The notes beneath the pieces are model-generated. The model ran no database searches. It was not told where the DNA came from and was given only the letters and a program-made list of their open reading frames with translations. This document shows, one piece after another, positions 55,096-64,000 of a stretch of 64,000 nucleotides of DNA. Numbering within the stretch: position 1 is the stretch's first letter; every line of letters starts with the position of its first letter. This DNA comes from an uncultured Pelagibacteraceae bacterium (GTDB lineage: Bacteria; Pseudomonadota; Alphaproteobacteria; Pelagibacterales; Pelagibacteraceae): positions 1 through 64,000 of the forward strand of contig CACFJT010000001.1 of NCBI GenBank assembly GCA_902566705.1, given 5' to 3'. A program made the translations under genes and the position numbers.

Positions 55096-56589
55096 ATGAA
55101 TTTAATAGAACACTTCGTAAACGGTAAAATAATTCCGGGATCTTCAGATAAAAAGGGAAAAGTTTTCAATCCAGCAACTGGTGAACAAGAGTCTGAGGTA
55201 AGACTTGCTTCAAGATCTGATTTAGACAGTGCTGTTGAGGTAGCAAAAAAAGCATTTGAAACTTGGTCTTTAAAACCTGCTCTACAAAGAGCTAGAATAA
55301 TATTTAAATTTAAAGAATTAATTGAAAAAAATTCTGATGAATTAACTAAGTTAATAGTTTCAGAGCATGGAAAGGTTTATGAAGATGCAAAAGGTTCTTT
55401 AACTAGAGGACTTGAAGTAGTGGAATTTGCTTGCGGAATTCCACATTTATTAAAAGGTGAGTTTTCCGAAAATGTTGGCACTAATGTTGATAGTTGGTCA
55501 ATGAGACAACCTTTAGGAGTTGTTGCAGGTATCACACCTTTTAACTTTCCAGCAATGGTTCCAATGTGGATGTTTCCAATAGCAATAGCATGTGGAAATA
55601 CTTTTATTCTTAAACCATCAGAAAAAGACCCATCTTGTGGTCTAAGATTGGCTGAACTTCTATCTGAGGCTGGTCTTCCAGATGGAGTGTTTAATGTGAT
55701 AAATGGTGATAAAGAAGCTGTAGATGCAATTTTAGAAAACAAAGATATCAAAGCTGTTAGTTTTGTTGGATCTACTCCTATTGCAAAATATATTTATGAA
55801 AATTCAGCTAAAAATGAAAAAAGAGTTCAAGCTTTGGGTGGAGCAAAAAACCATTTAGTTGTTATGCCAGATTGTGATTTAGATGGTGCAGTAAATGGTC
55901 TAATGGGTGCTGCTTATGGTTCAGCTGGAGAAAGATGTATGGCTCAATCAGTTGCGGTTGCAGTTGGTGACATTGGAGATGAACTTGTATCAAGATTATC
56001 AAAAAAAGCTGAAGCGTTAAAAGTGGGTCCTGGAATGGATAAAGCATCAGAAATGGGACCTTTAGTTACAAAAGAACATTTAGAAAAAGTTACAAGTTAT
56101 GTTGATTTAGGTGTTAAGGAAGGTGCAAAGTTAGTGGTTGATGGTAGAGGTTTAAAACTTCAAGGTTATGAAAATGGTTTTTATATAGGTGGATGTCTAT
56201 TTGATTATGTAAATAAAGATATGAGAATTTATAAAGAGGAAATATTTGGTCCAGTATTATCAGTTGTTAGAGTAAAAACTTTTGAAGATGCAGCAAAATT
56301 AATTAACGACCATGAGTATGGAAATGGAGTTAGTATTTACACAAGAGATGGTGATGCAGGCAGAACTTTTGCAAGTAAAATTCAAGTAGGTATGGTTGGT
56401 ATTAATGTACCTATACCGGTGCCAATGGCATTTCATAGTTTTGGTGGTTGGAAAAGATCACTATTTGGAGATAGTGGAATGCATGGAATGGAAGGAATAA
56501 AATTTTATACTAAACTTAAAACAGTGACATCTAGATGGCCTTCAGGAGTTCGATCGAATGCAGAATTTGTTATGCCAACAATGAAATAA
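55096..56589 (+). CDS. mmsA: Methylmalonate-semialdehyde dehydrogenase (CoA-acylating)
   Basis: The 497-residue aldehyde-dehydrogenase family enzyme converts methylmalonate or malonate semialdehyde plus CoA to propionyl-CoA or acetyl-CoA. MmsA-specific features include PLGVVAGITPFNFPAMVPMWMFP, the missing general-base Glu typical of CoA-acylating members, and the catalytic Cys in GERCMAQS (about residue 285). Placement inside a TCA operon is unusual and suggests a link from valine or beta-alanine-type catabolism to central metabolism. Confidence 0.92.
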   Translation: MNLIEHFVNGKIIPGSSDKKGKVFNPATGEQESEVRLASRSDLDSAVEVAKKAFETWSLKPALQRARIIFKFKELIEKNSDELTKLIVSEHGKVYEDAKGSLTRGLEVVEFACGIPHLLKGEFSENVGTNVDSWSMRQPLGVVAGITPFNFPAMVPMWMFPIAIACGNTFILKPSEKDPSCGLRLAELLSEAGLPDGVFNVINGDKEAVDAILENKDIKAVSFVGSTPIAKYIYENSAKNEKRVQALGGAKNHLVVMPDCDLDGAVNGLMGAAYGSAGERCMAQSVAVAVGDIGDELVSRLSKKAEALKVGPGMDKASEMGPLVTKEHLEKVTSYVDLGVKEGAKLVVDGRGLKLQGYENGFYIGGCLFDYVNKDMRIYKEEIFGPVLSVVRVKTFEDAAKLINDHEYGNGVSIYTRDGDAGRTFASKIQVGMVGINVPIPVPMAFHSFGGWKRSLFGDSGMHGMEGIKFYTKLKTVTSRWPSGVRSNAEFVMPTMK

Positions 56590-56598
56590 AGGAAATAA

Positions 56599-57561
56599 AT
56601 GACAAAAATATCTTTAATTGGTGCAGGCCAAATAGGTGGAACTCTTGCACATTTAATAGGAATAAAAGAATTAGTGAATGAAGTGGTTTTATTTGATGTA
56701 GCTAGTGGTATTGCAAAAGGAAAAGCATTAGATATTGCACAATCTTCATCTGTAGATGGTTTCGATGTTAGGTTTTCAGGAACTGATAACTATGAGGACA
56801 TAAAAGATTCAGATGTAATAATAATTACAGCAGGCGTTCCAAGAAAACCTGGAATGAGCCGAGACGATCTTCTAGGAATTAATTTAAAAATTATTAAACA
56901 AGTTGCTGAGGGGGTAAAGAAAAATGCTCCTAACGCTTTTGTGATCTGTATCACTAATCCTTTAGATGTTATGGTTATGGCATTTCAAAAATTTTCAGGT
57001 TTGCCATCAAATAAAGTTGTTGGTATGGCAGGTATTTTAGATAGTTCGAGATTTAAATTATTTTTATCATTAGAACTAAATGTGCCAGTACGAGAAATTG
57101 AATCAATGGTTATGGGTGGTCATGGTGATACCATGGTTCCTATGCCAAGATTTACAAAAATTTCAGGCAAACCATTGTTAGATCTTGTAAAGAAAGGAAA
57201 GATTTCTTCAGAAAGAGTTGAGGAAATTAATCAAAGAACACGAGATGGTGGTGCGGAGATAGTTAAATATTTAGAAAAAGGATCAGCCTTTTACGCACCA
57301 GCGGCATCAGGTGTTCAAATGGCAGAGGCTTATTTGAATGATCAGAAAAAATTATTACCTTGTGCCGTACAATTAAATGGGGAATACGGTGTCAAAAATG
57401 TTTATGCAGGTGTTCCTGTTGTCATTGGAAAAGATGGTGTAGAAAAAATTGAAGAGATTGATTTAGATGAGAAAGAAAAAAAAGAATTTATGTATTCAAT
57501 AGATGCAGTAAAAGCTTTATGGGAAGCTGCATCTAAAATAGATCCTGATTTATCTAAATAA
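56599..57561 (+). CDS. mdh: Malate dehydrogenase (LDH-like)
   Basis: The 320-residue NAD-dependent enzyme has [14 protein letters not shown] at the N-terminus, substrate loop [20 protein letters not shown] and catalytic His in [10 protein letters not shown]. It belongs to the LDH-like MDH group usual in alphaproteobacteria. It is preceded by an AAGGAAAT ribosome-binding site and followed by sucC after 2 bases. Confidence 0.97.
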   Translation: MTKISLIGAGQIGGTLAHLIGIKELVNEVVLFDVASGIAKGKALDIAQSSSVDGFDVRFSGTDNYEDIKDSDVIIITAGVPRKPGMSRDDLLGINLKIIKQVAEGVKKNAPNAFVICITNPLDVMVMAFQKFSGLPSNKVVGMAGILDSSRFKLFLSLELNVPVREIESMVMGGHGDTMVPMPRFTKISGKPLLDLVKKGKISSERVEEINQRTRDGGAEIVKYLEKGSAFYAPAASGVQMAEAYLNDQKKLLPCAVQLNGEYGVKNVYAGVPVVIGKDGVEKIEEIDLDEKEKKEFMYSIDAVKALWEAASKIDPDLSK

Positions 57562-57563
57562 TA

Positions 57564-58724
57564 ATGAATATTCACGAGCATCAAGCTAAACAAATATTAA
57601 AAAAATATGGAGCAGCAGTTCCTGAAGGTGTATTTGCGCTCGGTGTTGATGAGCTTATTGAAAAAGCAAAAGGACTAAAAACTGAGAAATATGTTCTTAA
57701 AGCACAAATTCATGCAGGTGGCAGAGGAAAAGCTGGCGGTGTAAAAATTTTAAATACTATTGAAGAACTAACAGTAGCAGCTAAAGAATTATTTGGAAAA
57801 ACACTTGTTACTCATCAAACTGGCCCTGAAGGTAGAGAGGTAAAAAGATTATACGTAGAAGAATCATCAAATATAGAAAAAGAATTTTACTTATCGTGCC
57901 TGGTTGATAGGGCAAGTTCTAAAATTGCATTTATATCAAGCGACCAAGGAGGGATGGACATTGAAGAAGTTGCAAGTAATTCACCTGAAAAAATTATAAC
58001 TACAAAAGTTAATATGGCTGATGAAATTCCCGAATCAGATTGTGAAAAAATAATTAAAATTTTTAACTTAAATGAAGATACAAAAAAAAAAGCAAAATCA
58101 TTAATTAAATCAATATATAAAATGTTTGTGAGTACTGATGCAAATATGGTTGAAGTAAATCCATTAATTTTAACAAAAGAGGAAAAAATTATTTGTTTAG
58201 ATGCAAAAGTTAATTTCGACTCAAACGCTTTATTCAGACATCCAGAAATTGTTAAATTAAGAGATTTAAATGAGGAAGATTCTACGGAGATAGAAGCTAG
58301 CAAGCATGACCTTGCATATATCAAGTTAGACGGAAGTATTGGCTGTATGGTAAATGGAGCAGGATTAGCGATGGCAACAATGGATATAATTAAATTGTAT
58401 GGTAAAGAGCCAGCAAATTTTTTAGATGTAGGTGGTGGCGCATCCAAGGAAAAAGTATCTGCTGCATTAAAGATAATTCTCTCAGATAAAAATGTTAAAG
58501 GTATTTTAATTAATATTTTTGGAGGAATAATGAGATGTGATGTCCTAGCTCAAGGAGTAGTTGATGCAGCTAAAGAAATTAATATTAGTGTACCTTTAGT
58601 TGTAAGATTAGCAGGTACGAATTTCAAAGAAGGAAAAGAAATTCTTGATAATTCTGGATTAAAATTAATTTCTGCAGAAAATTTAGATGATGCTGCTAAG
58701 AAAATTGTTGAGGCGATAAAATAA
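57564..58724 (+). CDS. sucC: Succinyl-CoA ligase beta subunit
   Basis: This 386-residue ATP-grasp subunit couples succinyl-CoA hydrolysis to nucleotide triphosphate formation. [39 protein letters not shown] and [15 protein letters not shown] are diagnostic. The sucD start is one base after its stop. Confidence 0.97.
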   Translation: MNIHEHQAKQILKKYGAAVPEGVFALGVDELIEKAKGLKTEKYVLKAQIHAGGRGKAGGVKILNTIEELTVAAKELFGKTLVTHQTGPEGREVKRLYVEESSNIEKEFYLSCLVDRASSKIAFISSDQGGMDIEEVASNSPEKIITTKVNMADEIPESDCEKIIKIFNLNEDTKKKAKSLIKSIYKMFVSTDANMVEVNPLILTKEEKIICLDAKVNFDSNALFRHPEIVKLRDLNEEDSTEIEASKHDLAYIKLDGSIGCMVNGAGLAMATMDIIKLYGKEPANFLDVGGGASKEKVSAALKIILSDKNVKGILINIFGGIMRCDVLAQGVVDAAKEINISVPLVVRLAGTNFKEGKEILDNSGLKLISAENLDDAAKKIVEAIK

Positions 58725-58725
58725 A

Positions 58726-59601
58726 ATGTCAGTTTTGGTAAATAAAAATACTAAAGTAATTTGTCAGGGATTTACTGGCTCACACGGAACATTTCATTCA
58801 GAGCAGGCTATAAAATATGGAACCAATCTTGTTGGTGGAGTTACGCCAAAGAAAGGTGGACAAAAACATTTAGACAGACCAGTTTTTAATAGCGTTTTAG
58901 AGGCAAAAAATGAAGTAGGAGCAGATGCAACTATGATTTATGTACCTGCTAAATTTGCAGCAGCAGCAATCATTGAAGCTATTGATGCATCAGTTGAACT
59001 TATTGTTTGTATAACAGAGGGAATTCCAATTCAGGATATGCTTAAAGTCAGACAAAAATTAAGTGGATCTAGTAGCAGATTAATTGGACCTAATTATCCA
59101 GGAATAATCACACCAGATGAATGTAAAATTGGGATTATGCCAGGAAGTATTCACAAAAGAGGAAGTGTTGGAATTGTATCAAGGTCAGGAACATTGACAT
59201 ATGAAGCAGTAGCCCAAACAACTGAAAATGGACTTGGTCAATCAACTTGTATTGGTATTGGTGGTGATCCTATTAATGGAACAAATTTTATAGATTGTTT
59301 AGATTTATTTTTAAATGATGATGAAACAGAATCTATTTTAATGATTGGTGAAATTGGAGGAACAGCAGAAGAAGAAGCGGCTGACTTTATAAAAAATCAT
59401 AGGATTAAAAAACCAATAGTTGGATTTATCGCTGGAATTACTGCTCCTCCAGGAAGAAGAATGGGACATGCTGGTGCCATTATATCAGGTGGCAAAGGTG
59501 GAGCTGAAGAGAAGATTAAAAAAATGGAGGAATGTGGTATTATAGTTGCTAAATCACCATCAATTATTGGAAAAACTTTATTCAATAAACTGTCTAATTG
59601 A
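58726..59601 (+). CDS. sucD: Succinyl-CoA ligase alpha subunit
   Basis: The 291-residue subunit binds CoA and carries the phosphohistidine. [41 protein letters not shown] and the active-site His in [11 protein letters not shown] are present. Homologues usually have a Cys in the GPNCPG motif; here it is Tyr (GPNYPG), a difference worth noting. It is followed by sucA after 35 bases. Confidence 0.96.
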   Translation: MSVLVNKNTKVICQGFTGSHGTFHSEQAIKYGTNLVGGVTPKKGGQKHLDRPVFNSVLEAKNEVGADATMIYVPAKFAAAAIIEAIDASVELIVCITEGIPIQDMLKVRQKLSGSSSRLIGPNYPGIITPDECKIGIMPGSIHKRGSVGIVSRSGTLTYEAVAQTTENGLGQSTCIGIGGDPINGTNFIDCLDLFLNDDETESILMIGEIGGTAEEEAADFIKNHRIKKPIVGFIAGITAPPGRRMGHAGAIISGGKGGAEEKIKKMEECGIIVAKSPSIIGKTLFNKLSN

Positions 59602-59636
59602 AAAATAATATCAGAGAGATATATTAAATAAATAAG

Positions 59637-62555
59637 ATGTCTTCATCAAAAAATCTCGATTTCGAAAAAACCTCATTTTTAAATAAATCTAATAGTGCAT
59701 TTATAGAAGAAATGTATTTAAAATTTATTAATAAAGATGAAGATCTGCCAGAAAGTTGGGTAAACTATTTCAAGGGTATTGGTGAAGAATTGAATGTTAT
59801 AGCAAAAGAAATTAATGGTCCTTCTTGGGGACCAACTAAAAAAAAAATCAATATTGATGAATTACAAAAAAAAATAGAAGAACAGGAAAATAGCGATTTT
59901 GATAATGAAAAAATCGATAATTCGGAAAAATTTAATTTTCAATTACTTGCTGACTCAAATAAGGATTCAATTAGCGCTGTAGCATTAATTAGAGCGTATA
60001 GGTTAAGAGGACACCTATTGGCAGATCTTGATCCATTAGAAATGAGAGAGTCTGAATATTTAGATGAACTCCATCCAGATTTTTATGGTTTTAAAAAAGA
60101 AAATTACGAAAAGAAGATTTTTCTTAATGGAGTAATTAATCATAAGTATGCAAATATAAGAGAAATACTTAAATTTATGAAAAAGACCTATTGTGGAAAA
60201 ATAGGTTATGAGTTTATGCATATTTCTAACCCAGATGAAAGAATGTGGTTTAGAGATAGAATAGAGCAAGATAAAAATGCACTTCAATTTACCAAAAATG
60301 GTAAAGAGGCAATTTTAAATAAACTAGTGCAGGCCGAAGGATTTGAAAAATTTTTAGCTACTAAGTATGTGGGGACAAAAAGATTTGGTTTGGATGGTGG
60401 AGAAAGTTTAATACCTGCTCTTGAACAAATTATAAAAATAGGTGGTCAGAATAATATAAAAGAAGTTAAAATAGGGATGTCTCACAGAGGTAGACTTAAT
60501 GTTTTAGCAAACGTTTTACAAAAGTCTTACAAGAAAATTTTTAATGAATTTGCTGGTGAATTTAGTTCAGACGCTGAAGACAGTGCTGGAGATGTGAAAT
60601 ATCATCTTGGGGCATCTTCAGATAGAGAGTTTGATGGAAATTCTGTTCATGTAAGTTTGACGGATAATCCTTCTCACTTAGAAGCTGTTAATCCAGTTGT
60701 CTTAGGGCAGACAAGAGCTAAACAATTTTTTCATAAAGACCGAGAGAGAAATAAAGTTATACCTATCCTCATTCATGGAGATGCAGCATTTGCAGGTCAA
60801 GGTGTTGTAGCCGAATGTTTTGCAATGTCTGGTTTACCTGGGCATAATACTGGAGGGACGATTCATATTATTGTTAATAATCAAATAGGGTTTACCACTA
60901 GTCCAAGATTTGCAAGGTCATCACCTTATCCATCTGATGTTGCAAAAATGGTAGAGGCACCAATTCTTCATGTTAATGGAGATGATCCAGAAGCTGTTGT
61001 TTATGCGACTAGAATAGCAACAGAATTTAGATTAAAATTTAACAGAGACGTAGTAGTAGATTTAATATGCTATAGAAGGTTTGGACATAATGAGGGAGAC
61101 GAGCCGTCATTCACTCAACCATTGATGTATAAAAAAATTAGATCACATCCAAGTGTTTACAAAATTTACGGAAATAAACTTGTAAACGAAAATTCTATAA
61201 CACAGGAATTATTAAATCAAAATGTCAAATCATTTAAAAATTTGCTTGATGAGCAATACAAAAGTGCAAAAGACTATAAACCTAAGATAGAATGGTTTGA
61301 AGGAACATGGTCTAGATATAAACCTGAAAGAGGAAAAGATAAAAGAGGAATAACAGGTTATGAAGAAGATAAATTAAAATTTATATCAGAAAAAATAAAT
61401 ACAATTCCCGAAAAAAAAAATGTTCACAAAACTATCACTAAAATATTTAATGCTAGAAAAGAAAATATTGAGAAAGGTACCAGAATTGATTGGTCCTCAG
61501 CAGAGGCTCTAGCATTTGGATCTTTGCTTGAAGAAGGATATCCAGTAAGACTTGTAGGACAAGACTCTGGTAGAGGAACATTCAGTCAAAGGCACTCTGT
61601 ACTAAGAAATCAAACAGATAATTCAAGATATGTTCCTTTAAATAATATTTCAGATAATCAAAAACAATTTGAAATAGTAGATAGTTTTTTATCTGAACTT
61701 GCAGTTTTGGGATTTGAATACGGTTACAGTCTTGTAGAGCCAAACACTCTTACTCTTTGGGAAGCTCAATTCGGTGACTTTGCAAATGGTGCTCAAGTGG
61801 TGATTGATCAATTTATTGCGTCTGGTGAGAGAAAATGGAATAGAGCATCTGGAATAGTAATGTTATTGCCGCATGGATATGAGGGTCAAGGTCCAGAGCA
61901 TTCGTCTGCAAGATTAGAAAGATTCTTACAACTTTGCTCAAACGATAATATGCAAGTAATGAACTGCACAACACCTGCAAACTATTTTCATGCTCTGAGA
62001 AGACAAATGCATAGGAGTTTTAGGAAACCGTTGGTCATAATGACACCAAAATCACTATTAAGAAATAAATATTGTGTTTCAAATTTAGAGGATTTTAATA
62101 AAAAAAATACTTTCCACAGGGTATTGTGGGATCATGCCATTGATCCTAAGTCCAAAGGATTTGTTAAGTTAAAAGATAGGTCTAAGATTAAAAAAGTAAT
62201 TCTTTGTTCTGGAAAAGTATATTTCGATTTATTAGATGCCAGGGAAAAGCTCAAAAAAGATAATGTTGTGATGTATAGAATTGAACAATTGTATCCTTTT
62301 CCTGCAAAAGCGTTGGTTAATGAATTAAAACCATATGCTAAAAATGCAAAATTTTTCTGGTGCCAAGAAGAGCCAAAAAATATGGGAGCATGGTTTTCAG
62401 TGAGGGACTATATCCAATGGACATTAGATACTATTAAGGCTAATAATAGAAAAATTTCTTATATAGGAAGAAGCCCAGATGCAACTCCAGCAACAGGATA
62501 TGCTAAAAGGCACAATTCTCAACAACAAGAAATAATTAAAAAGGTATTTGAATAA
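59637..62555 (+). CDS. sucA: 2-oxoglutarate dehydrogenase E1 component
   Basis: The 972-residue thiamine-diphosphate enzyme decarboxylates 2-oxoglutarate. Motifs include the [16 protein letters not shown]-terminal segment that binds E2, [25 protein letters not shown] (TPP site), [16 protein letters not shown] and the C-terminal [15 protein letters not shown] and [18 protein letters not shown]. sucB starts 5 bases downstream. Confidence 0.98.
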   Translation: MSSSKNLDFEKTSFLNKSNSAFIEEMYLKFINKDEDLPESWVNYFKGIGEELNVIAKEINGPSWGPTKKKINIDELQKKIEEQENSDFDNEKIDNSEKFNFQLLADSNKDSISAVALIRAYRLRGHLLADLDPLEMRESEYLDELHPDFYGFKKENYEKKIFLNGVINHKYANIREILKFMKKTYCGKIGYEFMHISNPDERMWFRDRIEQDKNALQFTKNGKEAILNKLVQAEGFEKFLATKYVGTKRFGLDGGESLIPALEQIIKIGGQNNIKEVKIGMSHRGRLNVLANVLQKSYKKIFNEFAGEFSSDAEDSAGDVKYHLGASSDREFDGNSVHVSLTDNPSHLEAVNPVVLGQTRAKQFFHKDRERNKVIPILIHGDAAFAGQGVVAECFAMSGLPGHNTGGTIHIIVNNQIGFTTSPRFARSSPYPSDVAKMVEAPILHVNGDDPEAVVYATRIATEFRLKFNRDVVVDLICYRRFGHNEGDEPSFTQPLMYKKIRSHPSVYKIYGNKLVNENSITQELLNQNVKSFKNLLDEQYKSAKDYKPKIEWFEGTWSRYKPERGKDKRGITGYEEDKLKFISEKINTIPEKKNVHKTITKIFNARKENIEKGTRIDWSSAEALAFGSLLEEGYPVRLVGQDSGRGTFSQRHSVLRNQTDNSRYVPLNNISDNQKQFEIVDSFLSELAVLGFEYGYSLVEPNTLTLWEAQFGDFANGAQVVIDQFIASGERKWNRASGIVMLLPHGYEGQGPEHSSARLERFLQLCSNDNMQVMNCTTPANYFHALRRQMHRSFRKPLVIMTPKSLLRNKYCVSNLEDFNKKNTFHRVLWDHAIDPKSKGFVKLKDRSKIKKVILCSGKVYFDLLDAREKLKKDNVVMYRIEQLYPFPAKALVNELKPYAKNAKFFWCQEEPKNMGAWFSVRDYIQWTLDTIKANNRKISYIGRSPDATPATGYAKRHNSQQQEIIKKVFE

Positions 62556-62560
62556 TTATA

Positions 62561-63859
62561 ATGAGTGAAAAAATTTTAGTTCCAGTTTTAGGAGAAAGTA
62601 TAACGGAGGCAACTGTTGCGAAATGGCTTAAAAATCCGGGTGACAAAGTAGAGGCAGATGAGCCAATTGTAGAACTTGAGACAGATAAAGTAAATTTAGA
62701 GGTTCCATCTCCAATTTCTGGAGTATTAACTGAGATAAATTCACAAGATGGATCAGTGGTTGAAGTGGGTGCGTTATTAGGATCTGTATCTGAAGAAGGT
62801 GGATTAGTAAAAACTACTTCAGTAAAGAAAGAAGAAATTAAAAATGATGAAGTAGTCGTCAAAGAAAGCAACGTAATAAAATTAGATGCTAACAAAAAAG
62901 AACCAAAGATATTTGAAGAAAAAAAAATTGAAAAATCTAAATCAAAACCACTTATTTTAACTGAGGAAGTTAAACCAGAGGTTGCGATAAAAATAGATAC
63001 AAATCAAACCTTGTCTCCAGCAGTGAGAAAAATTGTTGTTGAAAATAATATAGACATTAATTCAATTCAAGGATCAGGAAAAGATGGAAGAGTTTTAAAA
63101 GGTGATTTAATAAGTTTGATGGGAGCAAATCCAAAACCATCTGAAAGAAAAATTCAGTATGGTGAAGAAGAACGAATTAAAATGAGCAGGTTGAGACAAA
63201 CTATTGCAAAAAGATTAAAACAAGCACAAGAGAATGCAGCTCTTTTAACAACTTTTAATGAGGTTGATATGAGCAGCGTAATAGAAATGAGAAAAGAAAA
63301 TCAGGCAGATTTTCAATCTCGTTATGGGGTTAAATTAGGATTTATGTCTTTCTTTGTAAAAGCATGTGTAGTTGCTTTAAAACATTTCCCTGCAGTGAAT
63401 GCGGAAATAGATGCAGATGAGATTATATACAAAAATTATTACAATATTAGTTTTGCTGTTGGCACAGATAAAGGTTTAGTCGTTCCAGTTTTAAGAAATG
63501 TAGATGAATTATCTTTTGCTGATATAGAAAAAAATATTAAAGAAATTTCTGAAAAAGCAAGAGATGGAAAATTAACCATTGAAGATCTTCAAGGAGGAAC
63601 ATTTACAATAAGTAACGGAGGTGTTTATGGGTCAATGCTTTCAACTCCAATACTAAATTTACCGCAATCTGGTGTGTTAGGTATGCATAACATAGTAGAA
63701 AGACCAGTTGTTATAGAAGGCGAAATTAAAATAAGACCAATTATGTATTTAGCACTATCGTATGATCATAGAATTATTGATGGAAAAGAATCTGTATCTT
63801 TTCTAAAAATGATTAAAGAAAATTTAGAGGACCCTAGAAGGTTATTTTTGGATATTTAA
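62561..63859 (+). CDS. sucB: 2-oxoglutarate dehydrogenase E2 component (dihydrolipoyl succinyltransferase)
   Basis: The 432-residue protein has one N-terminal lipoyl domain (lipoyl-Lys in ETDKVNLEV, about K43), a Lys/Glu-rich linker, a peripheral subunit-binding domain ([32 protein letters not shown]) and the catalytic domain with SYDHRIIDG at the active site. It forms the core of the complex with SucA and Lpd. The stop codon is directly followed by the lpd start. Confidence 0.97.
   Translation: MSEKILVPVLGESITEATVAKWLKNPGDKVEADEPIVELETDKVNLEVPSPISGVLTEINSQDGSVVEVGALLGSVSEEGGLVKTTSVKKEEIKNDEVVVKESNVIKLDANKKEPKIFEEKKIEKSKSKPLILTEEVKPEVAIKIDTNQTLSPAVRKIVVENNIDINSIQGSGKDGRVLKGDLISLMGANPKPSERKIQYGEEERIKMSRLRQTIAKRLKQAQENAALLTTFNEVDMSSVIEMRKENQADFQSRYGVKLGFMSFFVKACVVALKHFPAVNAEIDADEIIYKNYYNISFAVGTDKGLVVPVLRNVDELSFADIEKNIKEISEKARDGKLTIEDLQGGTFTISNGGVYGSMLSTPILNLPQSGVLGMHNIVERPVVIEGEIKIRPIMYLALSYDHRIIDGKESVSFLKMIKENLEDPRRLFLDI

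Positions 63860-64000
<141 letters not shown>

Noticed and set aside
57887-58447. 186-residue minus-strand open frame inside sucC
   Set aside because: sucC is unambiguous and the opposite-strand frame has no recognisable motif.

Overview
The window is a dense, strongly AT-rich stretch of bacterial chromosome. It has one partial gene at each end, about 58 complete genes, very short intergenic gaps and many start/stop overlaps. Gene content (dmdA-type DMSP demethylase, several TRAP and ABC uptake systems, an SRP gene pair, a compact TCA operon), streamlining and codon bias towards A/T all point to the SAR11 clade (Candidatus Pelagibacter, Alphaproteobacteria). That assignment is an inference from gene content, not a computed placement. 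I see no tRNA, rRNA, CRISPR, insertion sequence or prophage, and no gene-free stretch over 300 bases (the longest gap is about 180 bases, between hspQ and ccmC).

Left part (1-6.5 kb), mostly minus strand: a photolyase-like FAD-domain protein (partial), a PsiE-like and another small membrane protein, an aldo/keto reductase - IalB-like - argG operon, a BI-1 family membrane protein, DUF2794, YciB and HspQ. From 6.6 to 10.8 kb lies a cytochrome c maturation operon (ccmC-D-E-F-G-H, without ccmA, ccmB or ccmI), followed by a PagL-like outer-membrane lipid A deacylase homologue. From 11.3 to 18.2 kb is a 2-hydroxyacid / glyoxylate-type block: two tandem FMN hydroxyacid oxidases, an aminotransferase, a GlcD-like FAD oxidase, a 2-hydroxyacid dehydrogenase and a 3-hydroxyisobutyrate dehydrogenase family enzyme.

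From 18.3 to 35.9 kb the window is about nutrient uptake. An alcohol dehydrogenase heads a GlpSTPQV-like (polyol/sugar type) ABC transporter with two complementary, partly degenerate ATPases. Two complete TRAP transporters follow, separated by an amidase and a tiny membrane protein. The second TRAP system has an unusual 883-residue large permease with a long coiled-coil tail. In all three systems the binding-protein gene is separated from its permeases by an RNA hairpin. An MFS transporter and a membrane-anchored alpha/beta hydrolase close the block.

From 37.3 to 42.4 kb are information-processing genes: ftsY and dapF on the minus strand, then a structured leader RNA and ffh, rpsP, trmD and rplS on the plus strand. 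From 42.4 kb to the end everything is on the plus strand with almost no gaps: leuCDB, a DMSP-demethylation cluster (dmdC-dmdB-hydrolase-dmdA), asd, then sdhCDAB-mmsA-mdh-sucCD-sucAB-lpd. Carbon from DMSP-derived thioesters and from valine/propionyl-type catabolism (mmsA) could thus feed directly into the neighbouring TCA-cycle enzymes.

The most unusual observations are: both canonical haem-b ligand positions appear replaced in SdhC and SdhD, predicting a haem-free succinate dehydrogenase; the coiled-coil extension of the TRAP permease; the reciprocal degeneracy of the two ABC ATPases; the shared repeat tails on ribosomal proteins S16 and L19 combined with absence of rimM; the ffh leader RNA; a possible RpoH promoter giving a nearly leaderless hspQ transcript; and a long G.U-containing hairpin in the hspQ-ccmC gap.
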